From Chryseobacterium gleum (lineage in GTDB: Bacteria > Bacteroidota > Bacteroidia > Flavobacteriales_D > Crocinitomicaceae): a stretch of DNA of 64,000 bases. The first letter of the stretch is position 1, and every line of letters starts with the position of its first letter. The notes under the pieces are model-generated. The model did no database searches, was not told where the DNA came from, and saw only the letters and a program-made list of their open reading frames with translations. The DNA lies in assembly GCA_945862165.1 (NCBI GenBank), contig CAMAXI010000003.1:168437-232436 (forward strand). Direction: 5' to 3'. This document shows positions 55,953-64,000 of the stretch, in pieces. Made by a program: the position numbers and the translations under genes.

Positions 55953-56795
55953 TTACTTCTGCATTTCTGCAATGAAGGTATTCAAAAGTGTAATGTAGGT
56001 TTTATTATTTATTTTTTCAGCAACAACTAATCCTGCTTTTGCAGTTTCAATTGCTCCTTTTTTATCTCCCAACTCTTTTTGAATCATTGCTTTTGTGCGA
56101 TACATATAATAGGCAGAAGGATTCCCTTGTATTGCTTTGGAAACCCATTCTAATGCTTGTTTGTTATCGATTTTATTCGTGTAATAATAGTTACCTGCAG
56201 CATAATAATCCGATGCAGATGGACCTGCCATCACTTTTTGAATATTTGCAATCGATCTTTGGGTAGTTAATAATGTAAAAGGAAAAGTTACCGATGTTTT
56301 ATCCCACGTAAAAGTCAATGCTGCTGATTCATTTTCTAAATTATCTAAAGAAATTGTAAATGTTTCTACCTCCGATGGTAAAGAAGTAACAGCTGCTTTT
56401 GTACGTAAAGCGACCTTGTTCTCCTCCCATTTTTCTGGAGTTCCCCAATTTGTCACATCCGTATAAAAAATTAATTCCCAACTATCTACCGCTGGTTTTG
56501 TGAAAATAGCATACGTACCTGCTTTCAAAGTATCTTTCCCAAAAAGCAACACATCACTGGTGGTAATTTTAGTATTTTCGTTTGCACCTGTTCTCCAAAC
56601 TTCATTCAATGGAACTACATCTCCAAAGACATTACGGTTATTTTTTCCTGGTCTAGAATATTCAATTTTAATATCCGTCAAACCTACACGTTGTTCCATT
56701 TTTGCAACCGGACTCGCTTTCGGTGTTTGTAATTGTGCTCCTGCACTTAGGGTTAATCCTAAAATTAAGGCAATACTTGTGATACTTCTTTTCAT
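55953..56795 (-). CDS. DUF2911 exported protein with TPR-like tail
   Basis: 280 residues. Signal peptide (SIALILGLTLSAGAQ). The DUF2911 motifs are IKIEYSRPGKNNRNVFGDVVP, EVWRTGANENTKI and LKAGTYAIFTKP. The C-terminal ~90 residues look helical (AAGNYYYTNKIDNKQALEWV and IETAKAGLVVAE). Function unknown. The gene starts one base after the stop of the preceding membrane protein, so translation is coupled. Confidence 0.92.
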   Translation of the reverse strand: MKRSITSIALILGLTLSAGAQLQTPKASPVAKMEQRVGLTDIKIEYSRPGKNNRNVFGDVVPLNEVWRTGANENTKITTSDVLLFGKDTLKAGTYAIFTKPAVDSWELIFYTDVTNWGTPEKWEENKVALRTKAAVTSLPSEVETFTISLDNLENESAALTFTWDKTSVTFPFTLLTTQRSIANIQKVMAGPSASDYYAAGNYYYTNKIDNKQALEWVSKAIQGNPSAYYMYRTKAMIQKELGDKKGAIETAKAGLVVAEKINNKTYITLLNTFIAEMQK

Positions 56796-56796
56796 A

Positions 56797-57336
56797 TTAT
56801 TTGGTTAAATGTTTTAAATTAATGGAATATAAACTGACCATGAGTCCTGACCACAACAACAGGGAAAGAACATCTTCCATGGAAATCAGTTTTGTTGGTA
56901 ATATTAAATACAAAGAGAATACGGATAAAGCAGAGTATACCAAATATAAATAATACCCCGAACGTTGTCGTTTTTTGAACATTTTGAAAACCCCAAAAAA
57001 GCCCAAAGAATATACCCAAATATTTATCGTCGCATTTAGATAAAATTTTTCATTCATGACTTTTTGCTTCTCGTATGCTAACTCTAACAAACGTGCTTTT
57101 TCCTGCTTACTGATCGAATTCGGGACTAAAGAACTCACATTTTGAAATGTTTCGTTCAATTCCGTTTCAGACATCGGTCCTGAAAACAAGCCGAAAATGG
57201 AAGGTATTAATATGATTCCGATGTAGATAAAACTCAAAATACAAAGCACCTTTAAAAATACAGGCATCTTTTTTTCTTCTTGGATTTCTTGAATTTCTTG
57301 AATTTCCTCTACTTCTTTATATTCTACATTTTCCAT
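56797..57336 (-). CDS. hypothetical four-helix membrane protein
   Basis: 179 residues. An acidic N-terminal stretch with EIQ repeats (EEIQEIQEIQ) precedes four hydrophobic helices (LKVLCILSFIYIGIILIPS, INIWVYSLGFFGVF, YYLYLVYSALSVFSLYLI, LLLWSGLMVSLYSI). The start overlaps the hutH end by 13 bp, so it is part of that operon. Similar membrane proteins with a short coiled N-terminus occur in Bacteroidota; function unknown. Confidence 0.82.
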   Translation of the reverse strand: MENVEYKEVEEIQEIQEIQEEKKMPVFLKVLCILSFIYIGIILIPSIFGLFSGPMSETELNETFQNVSSLVPNSISKQEKARLLELAYEKQKVMNEKFYLNATINIWVYSLGFFGVFKMFKKRQRSGYYLYLVYSALSVFSLYLILPTKLISMEDVLSLLLWSGLMVSLYSINLKHLTK

Positions 57337-58817
57337 GATATATTTTTTACAAAGTTTGTACTCGCACTAATTAATGGGTGTAAATAACAATCTTCCTCTA
57401 CAAATGGAACGACTTCACGGTAAGAAGCATGTAAACTTTGTAAGATAGAACTTGTTTTTAATGGCTTTCTGAATTCGTATGCTTGCGCTGCGTTTAACAA
57501 CTCAATTCCTTGAATCGTATAGCAATTCTCCAACACGCGGTATAATTTTGTCGCTGCATTTGCCCCCATACTCACGTGGTCTTCTTGACCATTGGAAGAA
57601 TCTACAGTATCACAACTTGCTGGAAAACACAACGATTTATTTTGACTTACAATCGACGCGCAGGTATATTGTGGAATCATAAACCCAGAATTCAAGCCTG
57701 GATTTGCCACTAAGAATGCTGGTAAACCTCTTGTCCCTGAAATCAATTTATACACTCGACGCTCGGAGATACTTCCCATTTCCGCCATTACCAATGCTAA
57801 GAAATCCATCGAAATTGCTAATGGTTGTCCGTGGAAATTTCCTGCTGAAACTACCAACCCTTCTTCTGGGAAAATGGTAGGATTATCGGTCACCGCATTG
57901 ATTTCGTTTTCAACTACTTTCGCACAATGTTCGATCGCATCATAACTTGCTCCATGTACTTGTGGAATACATCTGAACGAATATGGATCTTGAACGTGCG
58001 CTTTTTCTTGCGCTACAATCTGACTTCCTTTCAATAAATTGCGCATTTCTTCTGCGGCATGTATTTGACCTGCTTGCTTACGAATTTCATTCACAGAAAC
58101 ACCAAACGGTTCCACACGACCATCATACCCTTCTAAGGATAAGGCAGCAATGTGGTTGAATTGGTTCCATAATTTATAGGAAGTTGCTACTGCATACGAA
58201 GCATAACTACTCATGAATTGTGTTCCGTTCAACAAGGCCAACCCTTCTTTCGATTGTAACTCTACAGGTTTTAATCCACAAATTGCTAAAACCTCTCTTC
58301 CAGAAAAACGTTTTCCTTGGTAGGCTACTTCTCCTTCTCCAAAAATTGGTAAAGACAAGTGAGCCAATGGCGCTAAATCTCCCGATGCTCCCAAACTTCC
58401 TTGTTGGTAAACAATCGGTAAAATATCGTTATTGAAGAAATACACCAAACGTTCTACAGTTGCTAGCTGTACCCCTGAATGTCCGTGCGACAAACCTAAT
58501 ACTTTCAATAAAAGCATGCGTTTCACTAAGTGACTAGGAACTTCTTCTCCCGCTCCACATGCATGGGAAAGCACTAAGTTTTTCTGTAATAATGCTAAAT
58601 CTTCGTTTGGAATCACGGTATTACACAAAGAACCAAATCCTGTGTTAATTCCATAAATCACGCGATTTTCTTTTGCAACTACCTCATCTAGGTACGCTCT
58701 ACATTTCGTTATTTTTTCCTTTGCATGCTCGGATAATTCAATCGTATATCCTTCATTTAGAATTTCTTCTAATTGCTCTAACGAAATCCAATCGTTGTTA
58801 ATTAAGTACTTTTTCAT
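57324..58817 (-). CDS. hutH: histidine ammonia-lyase
   Basis: 497 residues. The MIO prosthetic-group motif ASG is present in GSLGASGDLAPLAHL, and Tyr in the early YGINTGFGSL loop matches the catalytic tyrosine. It converts histidine to urocanate. No hutU, hutI or hutG is nearby, so histidine breakdown is either completed elsewhere or the enzyme makes urocanate for another use. It is 50 bp downstream of hisS on the same strand. Confidence 0.95.
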   Translation of the reverse strand: MKKYLINNDWISLEQLEEILNEGYTIELSEHAKEKITKCRAYLDEVVAKENRVIYGINTGFGSLCNTVIPNEDLALLQKNLVLSHACGAGEEVPSHLVKRMLLLKVLGLSHGHSGVQLATVERLVYFFNNDILPIVYQQGSLGASGDLAPLAHLSLPIFGEGEVAYQGKRFSGREVLAICGLKPVELQSKEGLALLNGTQFMSSYASYAVATSYKLWNQFNHIAALSLEGYDGRVEPFGVSVNEIRKQAGQIHAAEEMRNLLKGSQIVAQEKAHVQDPYSFRCIPQVHGASYDAIEHCAKVVENEINAVTDNPTIFPEEGLVVSAGNFHGQPLAISMDFLALVMAEMGSISERRVYKLISGTRGLPAFLVANPGLNSGFMIPQYTCASIVSQNKSLCFPASCDTVDSSNGQEDHVSMGANAATKLYRVLENCYTIQGIELLNAAQAYEFRKPLKTSSILQSLHASYREVVPFVEEDCYLHPLISASTNFVKNISWKM

Positions 58818-58867
58818 ATCTATAATTATACAAATCTTTCAATCTGCAATTTGTAATCTGCAATCTT

Positions 58868-60238
58868 TTAATTTTTAATCTTCACAATCAACTCCTCCAC
58901 ACTCACTTCTTCCTGCTCTCCGGTTTCCATGTTTTTTAATTGGATGATTTCATTCGCCATTTCTTCTTCACCAACAATCGCAACGTATTTCACGCGCACA
59001 TCGTTTGCATATTTCATTTGCTTTTGCATTTTCGCTTTGGAAGGATAAATTTCACAGGAAATACCATTTTTACGAATGTCTTTTACTAATGGTAGACAAT
59101 ATGCTTCTTCCGCTGCACCAAAATTCACGAACAACACTTCCAATCCTTGCTCCACTTCTTTTGGAAACAATTCTAATTCTTTCAATACGTCATAAATACG
59201 GTCCGCGCCAAACGAAATTCCAACACCCGACATATTTGGCATTCCAAACAAATCCGTCAAATTATCGTAACGACCACCACCGCAAATACTTCCCATTTTT
59301 ACACCATCCGCTTTTACTTCGAAAATTGCACCCGTATAGTAGTTTAAACCACGTGCTAGGGTCACATCAAATACCAAATTCGCTTTTTCCAAACCTAGTT
59401 TCGTAGCGGTATCTAGCACATACACCAACTCTTCAATCCCTTTCAAGCCAATTTCACTTGTCGCTAAATAGGTTTTCATCGCTTCGATGCGTTCTTGGTT
59501 CGAACCTGTCATCGTCAACAACGGCTTAATACGCTCAATCGAACTTTCCGCAACTCCTTTTTCCTGTAATTCTTTAATTACACCATCTTCGCCTATTTTA
59601 TCCAACTTATCCAAGGCCACTGTGATGTCAATCAAACGATCAGACTCCCCAGAAACCTCAGCGATTCCAGATAAAATTTTACGGTTATTAATATAGATTG
59701 TGAAAGCTGGCAACTGTAAATTGCTCAACACCTCATCAAACAACTGAATAAAATCCACTTCGTACAACAACGAGTCGCTTCCTACCACATCCGCATCGCA
59801 TTGAAAAAATTCTTGGTAACGACCATGTTGCGGACGATCGGCTCTCCAAACTGGTTGAATTTGGTAACGCTTAAACGGAAACGACAATTCATTTTGATGT
59901 TGTACTACAAAACGCGCAAACGGCACCGTCAAGTCATAACGCAAGGCTTTTTCCGCTAACGAATTTGCAAAACGTGCTAAGTTTCCTTCCTCCAATGCTT
60001 GGATATCCGCTTTCTTTTGCTTGTCGCCCGAATTTAATATTCTAAAAATCAAACGATCCCCCTCTTCGCCATACTTCCCCATCAAGGTAGAAGACAACTC
60101 AAAGGAAGGGGTTTCAATCGGTAAGAATCCAAAGTTTTTATAAGAAGCCTTAATCGTGTCGAAGATGTAATTTCTGCGCGCCACTTCATAAGGTAAAAAA
60201 TCACGTGTTCCTTTCGGAATGGATGGTTTTTGCGCCAT
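58868..60238 (-). CDS. hisS: histidyl-tRNA synthetase
   Basis: 456 residues from the ATG at 60238 ([16 protein letters not shown]); the frame upstream to 60469 is not coding, since this start is the family one and runs across an intergenic repeat. Class II motifs: motif 2 [27 protein letters not shown], given here in parts, and the histidine-A signature [10 protein letters not shown]. It joins hutH and two small genes in one strand run. A minus-strand TATCTTTG lies at 60256-60263. Confidence 0.95.
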   Translation of the reverse strand: MAQKPSIPKGTRDFLPYEVARRNYIFDTIKASYKNFGFLPIETPSFELSSTLMGKYGEEGDRLIFRILNSGDKQKKADIQALEEGNLARFANSLAEKALRYDLTVPFARFVVQHQNELSFPFKRYQIQPVWRADRPQHGRYQEFFQCDADVVGSDSLLYEVDFIQLFDEVLSNLQLPAFTIYINNRKILSGIAEVSGESDRLIDITVALDKLDKIGEDGVIKELQEKGVAESSIERIKPLLTMTGSNQERIEAMKTYLATSEIGLKGIEELVYVLDTATKLGLEKANLVFDVTLARGLNYYTGAIFEVKADGVKMGSICGGGRYDNLTDLFGMPNMSGVGISFGADRIYDVLKELELFPKEVEQGLEVLFVNFGAAEEAYCLPLVKDIRKNGISCEIYPSKAKMQKQMKYANDVRVKYVAIVGEEEMANEIIQLKNMETGEQEEVSVEELIVKIKN

Positions 60239-60297
60239 GGTTGAATAGTTTGTCGCAAAGATAAGTTTATTAATTTGAAAATTTGAAAATGAGGTGT

Positions 60298-60330
60298 ACT
60301 TCGATAGACTCAGTGTAAAAATTGAAAATA
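60298..60330 (-). repeat. TTCGACA..CTCAG interspersed repeat, copy 3 (diverged)
   Basis: ACTTCGATAGACTCAGTG, then TAAAAATTGAAAAT. An AATTTGAAAATTTGAAAATG stretch precedes it at 60272-60291. It lies in the divergent region upstream of hisS. Confidence 0.6.
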
Positions 60331-60401
60331 GACCAGTTGGATGATTTACCTCTTGAGCGTTAAAATATTTATCTATAGCTTTACAACTCAATATTTTTTT
60401 T

Positions 60402-61079
60402 ATGAGACCCCTATTTAGCACAATTTTAATTATTCTTGCTATAAATCTAATATCGTGTAGTATCACCAAACGAAAATTCCGAAAAGGATATTATATCCAA
60501 AATAAAAGCAGTGTAGACAAAACCACCATAAATGATACTTTTTCTATCGAAAATAAAAAAACTAAAATTCAAGACACAATGAATTTTGATTCGAGTGAAA
60601 AAAAGCCAACAAAAACAAATGAATCCACTAGCTCAAAAAGTAACATTAAATCCCAAGACCCATATTCCTTTTATTATAGCTTAAATACTGGTATAGCCTA
60701 TCCTATTGGAGTGCCAATTTCATTTGAATTTTACAACAATGGAATTGGTCTATTTATTGATTACTATGGTATCTCAACCGTTAAATATAACTCCATCGGA
60801 ATTAATTATGACTTTTTAAAAAAAATACAGTCTCATTCTCTAAAAGCGGGAATTACCATTCAACTGAATTATAAATTTAACTATGAATATCTATTCAAAT
60901 ATAAAAATCAAAACTTATTCATCGGGACACAATTTTTACTAGTAACTCCTCAACACATAACAGATATAAAAGAGGACCCGGATTATAATAAAAAAGCCAT
61001 TCCAGATGAGAAATACTTAAGCAAAAATGGATGGTTTATTACACCAACGATTACTTTTGGAATAAAATTTAAGTATTGA
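60402..61079 (+). CDS. hypothetical lipoprotein with [10 protein letters not shown] motif
   Basis: 225 residues. Signal peptide with lipobox LISC (Cys near residue 19), then [12 protein letters not shown], a motif I know from Bacteroidota outer-membrane lipoproteins. A Ser/Thr/Lys-rich linker (~25-85) leads to a C-terminal beta-strand domain ([20 protein letters not shown], and so on), perhaps a small barrel. Function unknown. A run of hairpin repeats follows the stop. Confidence 0.75.
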   Translation: MRPLFSTILIILAINLISCSITKRKFRKGYYIQNKSSVDKTTINDTFSIENKKTKIQDTMNFDSSEKKPTKTNESTSSKSNIKSQDPYSFYYSLNTGIAYPIGVPISFEFYNNGIGLFIDYYGISTVKYNSIGINYDFLKKIQSHSLKAGITIQLNYKFNYEYLFKYKNQNLFIGTQFLLVTPQHITDIKEDPDYNKKAIPDEKYLSKNGWFITPTITFGIKFKY

Positions 61080-61163
61080 GAGATAGAAAGTTTAAAAGAA
61101 AAATTTAACAACAACCTAATTCGGATTTTTCTCTTTGTAGATAATATTTAAACCTAATCTTTT

Positions 61164-61272
61164 TTCATGTAAAGATTTTTCTTTACACGTTCTATTTTCA
61201 TGTAAAGAAATTTCAATTTTCTTTACACGTTCTATTTTCATATAAAGAAATTTCCATTTCCTTTACACGTTA
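61164..61272. repeat. three tandem TGTAAAG/CTTTACA hairpins
   Basis: Three units of about 36-42 bp, each with TGTAAAG (or TATAAAG) and CTTTACA arms separated by 5-18 bases, followed by CGTTCTATTTTCA in the first two. They lie between the convergent lipoprotein and M1 peptidase genes. They could serve as a terminator array or be a slipped repeat. Confidence 0.75.
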
Positions 61273-61307
61273 TTATAGATAATATGAAAACAACATGCCT
61301 TTGAGAT

Positions 61308-63731
61308 CTAAATCAATACTTTTTCTAGCATCAATTTATAATAGCTTTCCCCTTGAAATGCTTCGATCTTTTGCTTAATCAACTTCTTGTTGTCTTCGAT
61401 GGAATAAAAATGTTTCAAAATATCAAAGGCAACTTCCGATAATTTACCATTCTTATTGATTACACCGTTGATACAATTGTCGACAAGCACTTCATTGCAA
61501 TAATTAAGGCGACGCAATACATGCATAGCGCTTGTTCGTGTAACAAATTCATACGAATCAGATGTATAATTAACTAACTGGGTAAGATAAGAGGCATCTT
61601 TCGTATAGGCATACGCGATTCTAAGCCATTTAACACGCACATTTCTACCGTGTGTCCCCTCCACTTCTTTTGTTAGTTCCAAATAGGCAAGAGTATTATT
61701 AGGGAAATTTTGCGACAACAAATCCAAAGCGCTACCAATCAAAACATAAGAGGAATCTTTCAATAGGAGCTTATAATTCCCCTCTAAACTTGGATGAATT
61801 TTCTTCGTGTTTTTAACAATTTCTTTTCGCAGTTTGATGTCATTATCCGAAAGACCTTTTTTAATCATTTGAAGCACGCGAACAGAAGTATCCGACTGTA
61901 ATTGACTTAGAACCTCTCCTTTGATGACATAAAACGTATTGGCATTGTATACTTCTTCGAATAAACTGATTTTCTTATCTATCGGAACGTTTTTAAGTGC
62001 AAGTAATGCTTCATAACGGTCTAACATATTTGTTGCTTTCAAGGCTTGTGCTTTAAGTTCTTCAAAACTTCTATCGAAAGTTACTGTTTTCAAAACGCGA
62101 TTATTTGGGTCAAACAATACAAAAGCAATCTTCTTATTTTTAGTATTCGGAACACGTACAACATGTCGTTGTTTTTCTATCCATTCCGTCACTTTCTCGC
62201 TGGTTCCATCGATATAGTGCACCTCAAACTCAATCGGCATTTTAAAAAGTCCAATTTGCTCATTTATGGTATGCGTTTGTGTAACAACAAATTCCGTAAA
62301 TCGCTTTTTATCGGCACCTACCAAGTCAGTATATACTACGTTGTAAGCAGGTTCTCCTTCGCGATAAATCCATTGATCCCAAAACCAATTTAGCGTCAAT
62401 CCTAACTCATCGTGAAAAGCATCTAACAAATCTTCGGAATCCACATTTGCATATTTATGATCGGTTAAATAACGTTTAATACCTCTATTAAAAGCTTCCC
62501 TTCCAATCACATATTTTAACATTTCAAGTACCTGGGAACCTTTTTGATACACTAATTCTACTGGTATATTCGAAGTTGCTAACGGTTTTTTATTGGTAAC
62601 TGACAAAGTCGAATTACACGCTTTTAAACGTTCCCAATCAAAATGATCTTGACCAAAACAAACTTGTTCGGCCATCATATTATAATGTGTCGCAAAACTT
62701 TCTTGCAACCAAAGATGTGTTACCGTTCTTGCAGTCACTAAATCTCCAAACCATTGATGTGCTAATTCGTGTGCATTTACAGATACATAATTTTTATCAT
62801 TATAACTTCTAGAATCCACCATGAAAAAGTCGCCCAAAATAGTTGCGGTTGTATTCTCCATGGCGCCATACATAAAATCTTGCACCGGAATTTGCGCATA
62901 GGATTCCCATGCGTACGGAACGCCTATTTCTTGCTCTAAAAAATCAAAAATCTTACCCATGTACTTATAGGTTAAATCCACACGATTTTTCCACTCCGGG
63001 TAATAATAAAGCTTCATCGGAACACCTGACAAAGATTTCGTTTCCAAAATGTCGTATTTACCAATCCCCAACATCAACAAGTAAGTTGGTTGCGGATGAT
63101 CCATTTTATACCTCCATGTGATTGTTCGATCCGTGTTTATTTTTTCGGATACTTTATGCCCATTCGACAAAACTTTATATTCACTATTGAAATTTACAAT
63201 CACCTCGGTAATCAACTTGTCATTCGCTAAATCGAAACAAGGAATCCAATAGCGATTATCAAATGCTTGTCCTTGCGTCCAGATTTGTTTTCTAGAGAGG
63301 TTATTTGGATCATTCCACCCAATAAAATAGAGACCTTTTTTAGGATTTGCTTCATACTTAATAGTCAAACTATCTTTCGAACCCCAAGTCAATGTTTTGC
63401 CCGTAAAAAAAGTAATTCCTGTCTTGTCATTGCGAAACGTAATTGGCTTACCATTCAAACGTGCTTCTTGAATACGTATATCTATTCCATCAAAATAAAT
63501 AGAATCCACTTTATCGCGCAATGGCGTAAAATAATGGGTTACCTCCCCCTTCACCAATCCCTGTTCAGGTACAAATGAAACAGATAATTTCATGTGCTCA
63601 ACATCGATAGTATGTTCTCTCGGAATAGACGTCTGGTCAAATAAATGGGTAACAGAAGTACATTGACCAAAAGAGGAAGATTTGGCTAAAACTAAAAAAA
63701 AGCATAATAAACTAACGCGAAATAAATGCAT
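61308..63731 (-). CDS. exported M1-family aminopeptidase
   Basis: 807 residues. Signal peptide (SLLCFFLVLAKSSSFGQ). Classic M1 motifs: GAMEN (in YGAMENTTA), the zinc site HELAHQWFGD and the third ligand in LWLQESFATHY, with the family tyrosine downstream. A long C-terminal helical part (~residues 560-807) is HEAT-like, so this is the full-length version in contrast to the shorter one at 40506. It probably digests peptides outside the cytoplasm. Confidence 0.95.
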   Translation of the reverse strand: MHLFRVSLLCFFLVLAKSSSFGQCTSVTHLFDQTSIPREHTIDVEHMKLSVSFVPEQGLVKGEVTHYFTPLRDKVDSIYFDGIDIRIQEARLNGKPITFRNDKTGITFFTGKTLTWGSKDSLTIKYEANPKKGLYFIGWNDPNNLSRKQIWTQGQAFDNRYWIPCFDLANDKLITEVIVNFNSEYKVLSNGHKVSEKINTDRTITWRYKMDHPQPTYLLMLGIGKYDILETKSLSGVPMKLYYYPEWKNRVDLTYKYMGKIFDFLEQEIGVPYAWESYAQIPVQDFMYGAMENTTATILGDFFMVDSRSYNDKNYVSVNAHELAHQWFGDLVTARTVTHLWLQESFATHYNMMAEQVCFGQDHFDWERLKACNSTLSVTNKKPLATSNIPVELVYQKGSQVLEMLKYVIGREAFNRGIKRYLTDHKYANVDSEDLLDAFHDELGLTLNWFWDQWIYREGEPAYNVVYTDLVGADKKRFTEFVVTQTHTINEQIGLFKMPIEFEVHYIDGTSEKVTEWIEKQRHVVRVPNTKNKKIAFVLFDPNNRVLKTVTFDRSFEELKAQALKATNMLDRYEALLALKNVPIDKKISLFEEVYNANTFYVIKGEVLSQLQSDTSVRVLQMIKKGLSDNDIKLRKEIVKNTKKIHPSLEGNYKLLLKDSSYVLIGSALDLLSQNFPNNTLAYLELTKEVEGTHGRNVRVKWLRIAYAYTKDASYLTQLVNYTSDSYEFVTRTSAMHVLRRLNYCNEVLVDNCINGVINKNGKLSEVAFDILKHFYSIEDNKKLIKQKIEAFQGESYYKLMLEKVLI

Positions 63732-64000
63732 GGAATATTTTTTTAAAATGAAATTACGTACTTAATCAAATACACAAAAAGTTTTTGATTAAACGAAAAT
63801 AAATAAATAACATGAAAAAGTCATACTAATGCGCTTCTAATCCATACTTTTCTTATTGAAATTTAAACTTTTACACATATGCTATAAACATTGAAATATA
63901 AAAATCATAAAAATAGTCGCAATTCCTACATCCTAAAACACACAATCCCCCCTCCTATAATGACCGCAGGTCTCTCAATTCTCTCCCCCCTCCAACCATT
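63732..64000. other. 269-bp right-hand end without visible features
   Basis: AT-rich DNA upstream of the M1 peptidase gene, with a C-rich end. No ORF, hairpin or repeat is clear; the next gene lies outside the window. Confidence 0.5.

Noticed and set aside
61164..61272. CRISPR array
   Set aside because: Only three units, no constant repeat with variable spacers, arms are simple inverted heptamers, and there are no cas genes.

Overview
The window is AT-rich bacterial chromosome and looks like a member of the Bacteroidota, most probably the order Flavobacteriales. The evidence is the number of TonB/carboxypeptidase-regulatory outer-membrane proteins and lipoproteins, a DNA polymerase III alpha subunit with a built-in proofreading domain, promoters of the Bacteroidota type (TTTG-N19-TAnnTTTG, seen exactly upstream of efp and of the MBL/rhodanese gene), and small protein families typical of flavobacteria. 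No rRNA operon, phage, complete insertion sequence or CRISPR array is visible. One tRNA gene (Asp) is present.

Layout. 1-3169 (minus) is the N-terminal part of a very long secreted coiled-coil protein with about 20 copies of a 31-residue repeat; it runs off the left edge. 3369-11033 holds a TonB-type receptor, rlmF, an ABC-F ATPase, a type II NADH dehydrogenase and pcm. 11248-11980 is a zeta-toxin-like kinase overlapping a 53-residue partner, facing dnaE (11986-16353). 16779-24692 contains pirin, a dihaem-type lipoprotein, a Ppx/NatB/NatA/CPBP-protease block, tRNA-Asp, tyrS and a secreted superoxide dismutase. 24696-29756 is a surface polysaccharide group: two sugar-nucleotide epimerases, a glycosyltransferase and asparagine synthase. 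30178-44218 is mostly housekeeping: persulfide dioxygenase-like protein, nitroreductase, ribD, mtaB, an M1 peptidase, a degenerate DEAD-box protein, efp. 44283-50491 contains a small ORF, a leucine-rich-repeat protein kinase, and a lipoprotein followed by a 1091-residue WG-repeat protein. 55953-60238 is a hisS-hutH-membrane protein-DUF2911 operon, and 61308-63731 is a second M1 peptidase.

The most interesting region is 50504-55774 (all minus). It encodes an outer-membrane beta-barrel protein, two tiny homologous peptides (56 and 59 residues) that both carry a 21-residue double-glycine leader, and an ABC exporter with an N-terminal C39 peptidase of the kind that cuts such leaders. Only the exporter and the barrel protein are long enough to be noticed easily; the two peptides lie between them. 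Each peptide gene is preceded by the same cis element: a hairpin with a GGCC-containing loop, then the perfect palindrome GATGTACATC. A 12-bp inverted repeat separates the last peptide gene from the exporter. The reading is a two-peptide secretion system without visible cysteine-based or radical modification chemistry. Its biological role is not known to me.

Scattered between genes are several short interspersed repeat families: a three-copy element with a conserved stem, a TTCGACA..CTCAG element that supplies the stop codon and tail of rlmF, and several strong palindromes.
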